DNA of 64,000 nt from Arthrobotrys musiformis (lineage: Eukaryota; Ascomycota; Orbiliomycetes; Orbiliales; Orbiliaceae). Position numbers and translations under genes: made by a program. The stretch lies in assembly GCA_036971715.1 (NCBI GenBank), contig JAVHJL010000011.1:1488001-1552000 (forward strand). The letters are read 5' to 3'. Below, one piece after another: positions 34,895 to 45,940 of the stretch. The notes beneath the pieces were generated by a model. That model searched no databases. It had not been told where the DNA came from and worked only from the letters and a program-made list of their open reading frames with translations. Numbering within the stretch: the stretch's first letter is position 1; every line of letters starts with the position of its first letter.

Positions 34895-37498
34895 GTCACA
34901 CACCCAGCCTTTACATCTGTGTGGAAGTTCACATAGGCAAGTAAGTCTGCACTATCAATGCTCAAGCCGACATGTGCTCTCTAACAGGTGCGTTTCTCCA
35001 CAACTTGATTCCTTGATTCGAATCGACCGATGCCTGTAAATTCCAGCCCATGTCGAATAAAGCCTCTTACGTGATGATGGATCTATGGATGTACGTCTTA
35101 CTGGTTAGCTATGCTCGTACCAAGTTCAATGCCCAGAACTCACGAGAAAGATAACTTCGAGCTGGGATGCATTTTCAGGCCGATTAGCGAGGGCTTGTGA
35201 GAAGCCACCCATGCAAGTCTTCGGTGAAGGACAAATTCTAGACCGCCCATCCGGAATATGAGCATATGGGTTCTGTTACTATGTAGGCAATTATTCTGGC
35301 CTCATCAATACCTGGGGAACCTTACCAACATATTTTTTTTAAAAAAAATTATGAAGTAACTAGCAAGAAAACTACGATTAACACCACGGGAGACCTTTTA
35401 GCGAAAACGAATAACATTTCATCTGCTTGGAATTAAAACGGGCATTTTTTTTATGTTTTATGTTGGTGGTTGCACCTCCCGGTGCAAGCGACATCAGCTT
35501 GATCCCGTTTATTATCTGGGTGCTTGCTTCCGCCCTCCCATCCATCCGTCCGCCCATCATCAATGCATCAAATCAATGCATCCTTCATGCTTCCCATCGG
35601 GTCGATTGGCGGGTACATGTAAAGAGGGAGGGGAAAGACCATTGGACCCTCCGTTATTTCCGAGCAAATCCGACGATTCCAAAAAAGGTCAGTTGATGGC
35701 TGGCCAGTTGTGGGGGGAATGTGTTGGGCCTGGCCTAGGTCCCTCGATTCAATTTCAAAAATAGGTTATAATTAGCACGAGAAGGAGATAGATATCGGGT
35801 TTACTGCCAGCCCCTGGCACCGAAGGGCTTCGTTTCATGAGTTCAACGCAAGATCGGTGTATGCGGGGTGGAAATTTGTGATACAGCCTCATGTGCGTGT
35901 GTGTACCAGGCGATGGAGCTGTCGTGATTGGTGCGATGTCACACCAAATGACAGACGTCGACACCAGCGTGAAGCAAGGCACATATACAAGCTTACGCCG
36001 CTGGTGCTGGGTGTGCGTGTGTGTGCTTATACAGGCGTGGTAGTTTATATCAAGACAAAGTGCTCCCTTTATGGTTGTAGATATAAAACAGCTTCGACAC
36101 CGGGTACACCTGCGTCCTTAGCGTGAGAGTTTGGCGCGGGTATGGAAAGGTGTATTCGGAATGGGTAGAATAAGTCAACAAGTAAGTTAGCAAGCCAGCA
36201 AGTGAGCACCTACTTAGCTGGCATCCCTTGGTTCGTAGGGCAACTGCACGACCCGGTCAAACTTTTCTTCGATACATTTATCTATGCAGGGAGAAATTGA
36301 GGGATTGGAACGGGGCGGACCTATCAACGATATCAATGATATAAACCTGGTAGGAGAATTCGATACGAAACGAGTGAACCTGGCTTTGGGATACTACCTT
36401 CCTACGTACTTACATATAAACGCCCGATCTGAACAGAAATACAGCCGAATCGAATCGAGTCGAGATTGTTCTAAACGTCCCCACACAACTTCTCCAGCTC
36501 GATCGTTCACGATTACGGCCACGGGGCAAAGAAGAGATAGAGGGAGAGCAAGCGAATGTCACGGGTGGAAGCGAGGGCGTAGTGGCGCAACTTGGCTCGA
36601 ATCAGCTACAACCTATTTTATATTACCTAGTACCACGTACGTATACACACTTACTAAGCTCTCGCGATTTATAATTTATAGGCCAGCATGCGGCATGCGC
36701 AGGCTGTTCGAGATGAACAGCTGTTGGATTTTGGTCGGGATGTGTGTTGTGCCCAGCCTCACCTTCACCTGCTGGTTGGGACAAATTAGAAACACAATCC
36801 CCCCAACAGGACCGCCAGTTCGGGATAGTTATGCAAAGAAAACCCCGAAACACCGCTGGCATCATTATTGGGCATTGCCCCGCCTTCGTAGTGATAGACG
36901 TCTACGGGTGAGGAAGCTCCCCAGAGTAGCAAGTAGGGAGAACTTAGTCAGATTGTGCAGGGCGAAGTCTGTTTAGTTCCTGGTTTGGGCTGTTTTGTGT
37001 GCCAGCCCCCCTTTTCGCTTTTTCGTTTTCGAATTCTCCGCAGGGGCACAGCCGTCTTATGGTGGAGTTTGGTTCCTGGCGCTTCCACCCCATGTGGACT
37101 TGTAGATAATCTATATTCGTATCCGTATCCATATCTCTCCTTCTTTCCCTTGTCTTCGTCTTCATTCGTCTCCATCGTCGGCGTCGTCGTCCTTTTTATC
37201 CTTTTCCTTCCATAGACCTTTCTAATTACCCAACCCAGCATACCATACACAATCCCGTCTGATTTTAAACGGAACCCAACGCAGGCGTTCAAAACAACAC
37301 TTGTTCTCTTCAACAATTCTTCGGCCTCATCGCCACCGCTCCCAGCATCCCGGACCAACAAAATCCCGAGGGGGCGAAATAAGAAGAAAGGCCCCTCTCT
37401 TTTAACCCGGATCACAGTAGCGGGAAGAGACTCGAGGAGGAGGAAATCGAAAAGAAGAATCATATACATATCCTTATACTACCATAATCGCCATCATC

Positions 37499-38612
37499 AT
37501 GACCGTCCAGGATAGAACACAGGAGTTCCGCTCGTGCGTGACAACAGCCACTCGCCGGCTGCCTACCGCCTCTACAAGTCGCAATAACCTCCTGTCGAGC
37601 GCTTCTGTTCCACTGCTTTCCAATGACAACGAGAAGAAGAGACTCTCTAGGGGAGAATTTGCCCGACAGGCTGCAGATATCGGGAAGAAGATTACAGCGA
37701 CTACTGGGAAACTCGAGAGACTGGCTTTGCGTGAGTACCATTGAAAACCACGGGTTAATTGGCTCTCGAATTTACTAACAGTTGGCTATCAATAGTGGCA
37801 AAACGTCGGACTCTCTTCGATGATAGACCTGTCGAAATCGCAGAGTTGACTTATATCATCAAACAAGATCTCTCAGCCATCAACCAGTCGATCTCTTCCC
37901 TCCAAGCTCTCAACAAATCGAACCCACCAACCCAACAACAAGTCGGCGAACATTCAAAGAATGTGGTTGTGATGTTGCAAGGAAAGTTGGCCGATGTTTC
38001 GGTCGGCTTCAAGGAAGTCCTTGAGGTCAGGACAAAGAACATCCAAAAGGGCAGGGAAAGGACCGAGAACTTCGTCAGCAGCGTGAAAGGAGGCCTCAAT
38101 GATCAGGGTATGCGACAACGATGTACGGTCGATAGAATATTTTCGTATCTGGCTCCGAAACAAGGCTAACACAATTACCTCCATCTATAGCTCAAGGCTT
38201 GTCCAAATCCCACTCCCCGCTTTATGCGACGCCGTCTCGTACCCCGCTCCCACAATCCGACCTCCTCAGCTTGGAGCCAAGCATCGAACAGCAACAACAA
38301 CAGGCTCTTCTGTTAGAGGAACAGCCCTCAGACCAATCTTATTTGAATAGTCGTTCAGATGCCATAGCAGCCATCGAATCTACCATTCATGAATTGGGCG
38401 GCATTTTTGCGCAATTGGCAGAGATGGTCTCTCAACAGACAGAGATGATCCAGAGAATCGATGCGAACACGGAAGATGTCGTATCGAACGTCAGTGGAGC
38501 GCAGCGTGAATTGCTCAAGTATTGGGGCCGGGTCAGCAGCAACCGCTGGCTTGTCGTTAAAATGTTCGGAATCCTTATGATTTTCTTCCTATTGTGGGTT
38601 CTCGTCAGCTAG
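37499..38612 (+). CDS. SED5: Sed5, Golgi syntaxin (Qa-SNARE)
   Basis: Exons 37499-37730, 37796-38107 and 38191-38612 give 321 residues. The N-terminus carries the Sly1-binding motif (QDRTQEF, residues 4-10). A three-helix Habc-like region follows (AELTYIIKQDLSAINQSISSLQ). The SNARE helix lies about 225-285 (AIAAIESTIHELGGIFAQLAEMVSQQTEMIQRID), with the zero-layer Gln in the SQQTEMIQ stretch, marking it as a Qa SNARE. The tail anchor is WLVVKMFGILMIFFLLWVLVS at the extreme C-terminus. It mediates ER-to-Golgi and intra-Golgi fusion with Bos1, Bet1, Sec22 or Ykt6 partners. Confidence 0.95.
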
Positions 38613-39089
38613 ATGTGTAGACCTGGAGTTATTTCTGTTCAGGTGTTTTGGATCCCAACGATGTATTTGACGACCCGATAGCGGCGACCGCTATCGAGTT
38701 TCTTTTCCTTCAGTCGAAATAAGGCGTTTGGAAAGCTAGCATTTGCCGGTGTTTGATGATTATTCCGACCTTTCGTTTCTGATATCTCGTTTCTGTATAA
38801 TGGCTGTTCTGATGCTTCGGTTTTTTATGTTTCTGCTTTGCCTTCTTTTTCTTCCTCTTCCCCTCTTCTTCTTCTCTCGACTTGCGCCCTATCTCCTTTA
38901 ATTCTCCTTTCTTCAGTGTCCATATTCAGTCATGACATAGGCTTTTAATACGATTTGAAATTCTTTGGCTCCCTTGATTAATTGACATTGATGGCATCCG
39001 CATTTGTAATAAACACCAGAATCGTATGACTTTGCCGGGTTTATAAAACCTTCTAATCTTCAACAAACAACACCAAATGACCCAGTAAA
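38613..39089. other. intergenic between SED5 and SCO1
   Basis: Same-strand spacer with a strongly pyrimidine-rich stretch near 38840-38880. No gene is seen. Confidence 0.6.
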
Positions 39090-40362
39090 ATGTCAACTCT
39101 CGCAAAGTCGGTATCAAAATCGTCGCTGGCTGGTGCAAGGCTAGCGCTGTCCAAGCCGGTTTCCAGCATCTGTGAGAATGTGCCAGGCCCGGTAGCACGC
39201 CGGCGAATCTCCACCCTGCTCAGGCCGCGAACTTCGCCGTTCCGCCCCGCGACATGCTCCCCACGTTCGAGCGCGAGGGGTTTCTCGACAAGTCCCCGAT
39301 TGGAGAAATGGGGCATGTTCAAAACCGTACAGGAGGCCGAGGCAAGGCATAAATCAGGCGTGAGTGCTCTTGTTACACTAGAACCGGAAGTTTTATGAGT
39401 GATATCGGTGCTAAAAAACTTTTGATATATCATAGCCATTCTCGTTCCGTGCCGGCGCACTATTCGTTCTTACCGGTGTTGGCCTGTACAGCTATTTCAC
39501 ATACGAAAAGGGCCGTATGGAAAGAATGCGTGTCACCGAGAGCCACAAGGGCGTGGGCAAGGCGAGGATCGGAGGGGAGTTCACACTGACGAACCAGAAC
39601 GGGGAGAGGATAACGGATAAGGACGCCAGAGATGGCAAGTTCAGTCTGGTACGAATGCTCTACGGCACACGCGCATACAGGACTTGAATATCTTAAGAAC
39701 TGATATTTACTTATTTGAGGGTATAGGTATACTTTGGTTTCACGCACTGCCCGGATATCTGTCCTGAGGAACTCGACAAAATGGCCGTCATGATTGATAG
39801 TACGCCGCCCCTCAGACTAGGTCGTCTACGAAGATAGTACGAAGATGCTAATGATACCAGAGGTCTATGAGAAACGCGGGAAGAGCCTTCAACCGATATT
39901 CATAACATGCGATCCTACACGAGATACACCGAAAGTTGTATGTCTATTATCCGTTCCGAGCCAGTTCTTTCCTAACAAGATTTTCTGACCCGAGCCGAAC
40001 ATACAGATGAAAGAGTATCTCAATGAATTCCATCCGGCGCTAGTTGGGCTCACAGGCACGTACGATGAAATCAAGGATATATGCAAAAAGTACCGGGTCT
40101 ACTTTTCTACGCCGAGAGATCTCAAAGAGGGCATGGACTATCTTGTGGACCACTCGATATACTTCTATCTGATGGGTATGAACTCCCCCCTCCCCCCCCT
40201 CTTTCCCTTCCTTCCTTCCATTTTTCACCGCTAACGAGAACTTTAGACCCGGATGGTAACTTCGTCGAGGCACTTGGCCGTCAGCATACCGCCCAACAAG
40301 CAGCTGATATTATAAGCACACATATCGGAGACTGGAAAGGTCCCTTGAAAACAGATAATTGA
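39090..40362 (+). CDS. SCO1: Sco1, copper chaperone for cytochrome c oxidase
   Basis: Exons 39090-39359, 39436-39648, 39727-39799, 39861-39937, 40007-40175 and 40247-40362 give 305 residues. The Arg/Ser-rich N-terminus is a mitochondrial presequence. One membrane helix (AGALFVLTGVGLYSYF) anchors it in the inner membrane. The thioredoxin-like domain holds the copper-binding CPDIC (in FGFTHCPDICPEEL) and the conserved His in LVDHSIYFYLMDPDG. It delivers copper to the CuA site of Cox2. All six exons are needed for the motif set, and the exon of 73 nt carries the CPDIC. Confidence 0.95.
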
Positions 40363-40798
40363 GAACACTGGCCGCGGGGCCCTCCTCTGTAAATAAGTAC
40401 TCAGGCTTCGGGTGTAAATTAGTATGTATATAAGTTAGACAATCTTGGTTCATATTTAAAGAAAGTGGCTGTGGCGGAGAGCATTCTGATGGAATACTCT
40501 CAGAGGTCGGCCATCGGCTGAACCATGAAGAATTTTGAGTCGGCGCCGGCGTTAACGTAAGCAAGTCGCTTAGGCGGCCACGGCGTCGGGCGGTATAAAA
40601 ACCGAAGCGGAAAAAGGTCGCGAGATGCCCAACGTAATCATTCCATTCCGTTCCACCAGAAGAATCCTGCAATGGGGCTGCTCGACGTTCGACTTCTAAT
40701 TCTACAAAGCTCATCTGCATGGACCAGATGATGCTCTCGGACCATCTGCCGTTACAAAAACCGTTGTTTGTGTCCGGTTGCTCGCCGTTGATTATCAA
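40363..40798. other. intergenic between SCO1 and the ABC1-like gene
   Basis: Spacer with promoter of the following gene. A frame starting upstream at 40778 begins with TTG, so it is not a start; the first in-frame ATG is at 40799. Confidence 0.6.
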
Positions 40799-43080
40799 AT
40801 GTCGCCAACATGTCGGGCCCTTCGCCCCGCCATTCGACCGTACCTCTACCTTCAACACCTGCGCAAGGCCACCCAACCGCAGGGGACCCACAATGCGTAC
40901 CTTTGGTCTCGTCTACATCTCAATCGGCCCCAGAGAAGACACCAGGTCGGCGTAGGATACGGCTTTGATCAACCACGAGAATTTTCGCCCTTTGTCCCGC
41001 CTCCTCCGTCTTCGCTGCCCCCACCGAGGCCGCCAAAGCAGTACCCTAGGCTTATCAAATGGGGACGGAGATTCCTTTACGCCTTTTTCTTTGGGGGGAC
41101 ATTATATTGCGTCGATAGATTCTTCAATTATTCGGCATTTATTCGCAGTGCCAGGACGTTCTACACCGGCCTCGTTCTTACCATCGACTACAAACTCAAC
41201 TTCACAGAGCGCAAGGGTGACAAAATCAACGACCTCCATCTAAGGTCTGCGGAGAGAGTGTTCGATGTATTGGCAAAAAATGGCGGTCTTTATCTTAAGG
41301 TCGGACAAGCTATCGCGATGCAAGCTGCGGTTCTTCCACCCGCCTTCCAACAAAAATTCGCAAAGCTATTCGATGACGCTCCCCAGGTTTCATACAACGA
41401 AGTTCTCAAGGTTTTCAAGCGAGATTTCGGCGGGAAGTCTCCTGATGATATCTTCATGCCGGGCTCATTTGAGAAGGAAGCTATTGCAAGTGCGAGCATT
41501 GCACAGGTTCATCGAGCGCGGCTAAAGGACGGTACACCTGTAGCTGTCAAAATTCAGAAACCACAAATTGCAACCTGGATACACTGGGACTTGCAAAGTT
41601 GGAGGTTAGTAACCTATCCCCCCTTTTCTCTTTTTTTTACTGGAGAACTCTAGAAATATGCTGATACAAAGGTTACGATATAGTATTCTCATGTGGCTAG
41701 AATCCAAATTCTTCGATATCAACTTCTACTTCGTTGTGCCCTACATCCGCGAACGACTCAAGTCCGAATGTGATTTCACCAACGAAGCCAACAACTCTGA
41801 AAGGACAAGGGAGTTCGTTATGGCAGACCCAGGACTGAGGGATAAAGTCTACGTCCCCAAGGTTTTCCGCGAATACTCGACCGAAAGGATTCTTGTCGCC
41901 GAATGGATCGATGGTGTTAAACTATGGGACCGCGAGGCTATATCCGGCCCTTGGAGGGGCTACGATAAAGTTGGGAAAGCGATTGGACGCAGGAGAGCTC
42001 AGAAACAGAGCAAAAATATCTCCCAGGAGTTTACGTCGCTGTTCGAAGCTTCTCCGAATGTTCGCCAGGATACCACCATTCGCAGGGCCGGATTGGGCCT
42101 ATCTTTGACAGATGTTATGACCATCAGTAAGGAAATCATTTTATCAATTCGTTGACTCGAAAATCGTACTGACTAAGGACAGTTGTTCGACTCTTCGCCT
42201 GCCAGATGTTTTCATGGGGCCATGTCCACTGTGATCCGCATCCAGGAAACATATTGTAAGTTCTCAACAGTGGTAATGATCCAGTTAATTATAATATGTC
42301 TCTAATAAAAGGCTATAGTGTGCGACGAAAACCAAACGGCCGGCCTGAAGTTGTATTGATTGATCATGGACTCTATGTTGACATGAGTGACGAAATGCGA
42401 CAGGACTACTGTAAGTTTCTTCACCTTGCAAAATCGCCATTCTAAATTCAATACTGACAGACAATAAACCTCCAGGCGAACTATGGATGTCCCTATTAAC
42501 CATCGACAACGAAAAAATTGGCCGAGTCGCCGAAAAATGGGGTATCGGAAATGCAGATATGTTCGCCTCAGCCACCCTGTTACGCCCGTACACAGGCGGC
42601 GACCAATCGTTCACGAAGACCATAACCGGGGAAGGCGATCCAAACGGCCCCGGTGGATCCTACGAAATGAACGAACGGATGCGCGAGGGTATGAAGTCTT
42701 TCTTGAACGACACCACTAAGATTCCTCGAGAGTTGGTCTTCCTGGGGAGGAGCATGAGAATTATACAAGGCAACAACCAACTTATGGGTTCACCGGTCAA
42801 TCGCATCAAAGAAACCGCGTTAGCTGCCTCGAGGGGTCTTCTATTATCGCAAACAAGTATCAGTCGACACGCCACCTGGGGCGAAAAGTTGATGGCATAT
42901 TGGCGCTATGCTATATTTAGGTTCATTCTGATATCCTCTGATATCGTCTTCCTGACTGTGAGACTCAGGCAAATCTTGAGACTTGGGGAAGGGTTCGAGG
43001 ATGAATTAGAAATGAGGATGAAGGCTATGGCGAGGGAAGATTTCGGGATCGAACTCAACTCGAAGGTCTTCGAGGGATGA
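40799..43080 (+). CDS. ABC1/UbiB (ADCK) family mitochondrial protein, Mcp2/Cqd2-like
   Basis: Exons 40799-41604, 41654-42126, 42183-42255, 42319-42410 and 42476-43080 give 682 residues. An alternative acceptor at 41671 would remove six residues. The N-terminus (MSPTCRALRPAIRPYLYLQHLRK) looks like a mitochondrial presequence, and a hydrophobic segment lies near FLYAFFFGGTLYCVDRFF. Family signatures are present: NGGLYLKVGQ (KxGQ motif), IASASIAQVHRA (Ala-rich loop), VAVKIQ, the catalytic loop HCDPHPGNI and LIDHGLY in place of DFG. These atypical kinases act on coenzyme Q or lipid handling at the inner membrane. RSARTFYTGLVLTIDYKLNF resembles yeast Mcp2/Cqd2 more than Coq8, though this is from memory. 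Confidence 0.88.
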
Positions 43081-43393
43081 TCTAGTTTCGTAAGGGATCT
43101 GGATCAACTACGACCGATGCCATGAGCCCGGGGTATCTTAAGATCTTGTATATAAACATCTTCTATCTGATGGATAGACCGATTTGTAGAGTGTACATAA
43201 ACCAATAGAGATTTTAAAAAGAAAAGTTATTACTTTTTGCTGCTTTATATAAGTCAAATGCAGACACTGCTTTTCAACCGGTCACCCAAATCCCTAAACT
43301 CCTCAAAACTGTACTCGCTAGAATTGGAAACTATATTTGTACATTGCGGAGCCGTAGTGTGCACAAAACGCCATCTAAAGGTGGCCGCTCGAA
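43081..43393. other. convergent spacer
   Basis: 313 bp between the stop codons of the ABC1-like gene and GPI2, holding both terminators. No gene is seen. Confidence 0.6.
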
Positions 43394-45224
43394 TCAATCC
43401 GCCCACTGCCTCCGGGAAAACACTGGTCTCGCAGGATCCCATGGGCCACGGATTTCATTTTTATACCGTTGCATCCCCATAAGAACCCATGCTGCGCCTC
43501 CACCCCCACCAAAGACCATCCCGAACCACATCAAGGACCATTGCCAGTTCACTACATAATGCAGACTGCCGCCTGCGAAAAGAATCAATGCTGAGGTTAG
43601 TGATACATGTAGTACCGACGAGAGGTGGCGGAGCCTGCGCCGAAACAGAGGGAACAAGCCAAATATCTGTATCGAGAAGAGCAAAAGTGAAAACACATCT
43701 GCCGTTTCAGTAAGCCGAGACGCCAAAACCACAGATGCGGCGAGGGCCGTGGTGGTTGAAAGAGAGGTTGGGAGTCTAACAATCGAGAATTAGCTCTGAC
43801 TACCGAAGGTAAAAAATATTCAGGAATTGAGTGCTCCTCATACTTTCTCCTCAAAGAATTCCCGACTCCTGGAGGGCCCAGATTTCCGTGAGGTAACTGG
43901 GTCCCTCCGTCTGCCCCTCTCTTGACTTCGGTGTCGCCTTCACTCAACCCATAGTCGAAACACAACAAATTTACTAGGAACAGCCAACTGCTTAAAGCCC
44001 ATATACTGTCACTCGTAGTAGTCCGGGTTAAACTTTTGAGAATGGGACTTAAGCCAAGAAGGGTACTATAAATGAGCAGGGCACTCTTCAACGTTGATAG
44101 TCTCCTATTGGCTCGAGAGGGCGGGGGCGGGGGAGAAGGAGGGCGCGAGGGGGGGTTTATTGACGAAGAATATGCTGGAGCCGTCAAAGATCTTGCGAGC
44201 GGCTGTCCAAGCTTGCCGTTTGGTTTTATGGCGTCTAGATTAGGCCCCGAAGGCGTCATAGACAAGGTACTACCAATGCTCGACTGGGGGTTGGATGCTC
44301 GGTCGGATTTCTTTGGCGAAAGGGACGCCGACCTTACGACTGATGATTTGCTTTCTCGAAGCCTTGAGTCTATCGGGATTTGACCTTCGGTTTCCGGCCT
44401 AGACTTGACCGGCTTCTGCTTTTCCGATGGAGCCATAACCTCCTCTTCCCCCGAAGATTCTCTTCGGGAAGTAGAAGAGACGCCTTGTTGAACCTTTGTC
44501 AACAAATTCTGCTCCTCTTCATTCCAGTTATCCCATATCAACCAGCCTAGTATTGTCAAGATCGTGCTTGCGCCTGCCACGTAACCTGGTTGAACCTTTC
44601 CCACGGATATAGCAATGAATGCGCAAACAAAGATAACGACAGTGGAGATATGCTGAATGATAACAGTGGTATTGTAGACTAGAGGCCAAAAATCGTAGGC
44701 GCGAAAGTTAACGTTACGTTGGAGGGACTCGAGAAAGGTTGCATCGGTGTAGTTGTCCGGATCTTCATCGTCCAAGTTAACTTGAGATATTTCTCTGAGT
44801 AATAGAGGGTTCGGTGTATTGGCATACAGTTTTGCTTTACCCACATCAACTTCCTCCATGGCTTCCTTCGTCGACTTCTAGCTTCCTTGATAGTCCCCCT
44901 CCCAGAGTAGCTGAACGTGCTCGTTGGCGACGGTCCTTCCGTCAGGATAGTTGGCAAGTTGTATTCATTCTTCTCCTTTGGACTTCGGCTCGGAGTGCGA
45001 TTGGACACTGATGGCACACCCACTTGAGCGGTTGGTATTTCGAGTAATGTTGAGGAGTATTGCTTTAGACCTTTCGGATGGTGTAGTATACCATTTCTCG
45101 AGGTATCAGGCGATTTGATCCCATTGGATAAGGGAGGGGGCTTGGAACTTGAGATCGAGAGTCGCTGGCTGCGGTCGAACCCCGACGATACGGGAGAGTC
45201 TGTAGAGGACAGACTGAGGGCCAT
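43394..45224 (-). CDS. GPI2: Gpi2, subunit of GPI-GlcNAc transferase
   Basis: Exons on the minus strand: 45224-44828, 44762-43844 and 43775-43394, giving 565 residues. The signature PWRKLMWVKQ-NYPDNYTDATFLESLQRN is rebuilt exactly by the first splice, and the following FRAYDFWPLV matches PIG-C. Several membrane helices follow (VIIQHISTVVIFVCAFIAI, VAGASTILTILGWLIW, SALLIYSTLLGLSPILKS, LFLVNLLCF, VFSLLLFSIQIFGLFPLF). It works in the ER in the first step of GPI anchor synthesis, transfer of GlcNAc to phosphatidylinositol. It is much longer than yeast Gpi2 because of a Ser/Pro-rich N-terminus and a ~130-residue disordered loop, as seen in other filamentous fungi. Confidence 0.92.
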
Positions 45225-45940
45225 AAGAGATCTCCCGGTGGCCTGGCAGGCTACGTCAGAGAACGGGATACGCGACGGAAGTTAGATGGCCGTCTGATGG
45301 GCCGATATGATCCATCACCTGGCAAGCGTATGGATGGAGTTAGCATGATGGCTCAATCTAGATAAGATGACAGGTGTCACCAAAGCTTGGGCCGATGGGC
45401 TGCGGCGCTTACCCGTTCCTGATCCCATCCAAGCTATGATAGTTGAAGTTGTTCAGAAAGGAGGATGTTAGTGGTTTGATTTCTGGGGAGCATGTTACTG
45501 TTTGAGCTCGGTTGAAGCTTCACGACGCCAGCAGCTGCAACTTTGTCCAACACAAAACTGCCACCATATCCTTACTCCCTTTCATCGAGCCTCGCCACGG
45601 CAGAATCTGCCGTATTAAATGTTGCCAATTTACGATTGGTTGTGGGAATATTAAACTTCAACTTTGCCCGTCAGTATTGTAAAGACGGGGTTTGATTCAC
45701 TGGTACTGTTCGGAATTTTTTTTTTTTTTTTTTTTTAATTTTGGGGGAAGGTAGGTCAAGTGCGATATAGCAATGTTCTTTTGGGGGAGAGCTTAATAGA
45801 CATACATCGACGAAGCTACGACGCTGACCACAGCGATATAAATCAACATGAGAAAAAAAAGAAGAACTTGGTTAGTCCACAATAAGTACAATTAGTCGTC
45901 CTATTGACTAAGAAAAAGAAAAATAAAGGCTGTAAAACAT
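45225..45940. other. intergenic with T21 tract
   Basis: Holds the GPI2 promoter and the SEC27 3' end on the minus strand. A T run lies at 45716-45736 on the plus strand. No gene is seen. Confidence 0.6.

Larger units (their letters stand above)
33592..37498. other. largest gene-free stretch, 3.9 kb, with microsatellites
   Basis: I recognise no gene on either strand. It contains an (ACC)n run, an A23 tract, a T8/A8 palindrome near 35333-35348 and telomere-unrelated TATATACATG-type repeats near 34620-34660. The last ~500 bp before 37499 are pyrimidine-rich and form the SED5 leader. Frames such as 36284-36976 (+) and 33876-34466 (-) have random-looking translations. Confidence 0.5.

Noticed and set aside
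36284..36976. Plus-strand frame of 230 codons upstream of SED5
   Set aside because: The composition looks random, with repeated ESS/RIES from the GAATCGAGTC DNA repeats.
40778..40798. Possible N-terminal extension of the ABC1-like protein
   Set aside because: The frame opens with TTG; the first ATG is at 40799 and gives a good mitochondrial presequence.
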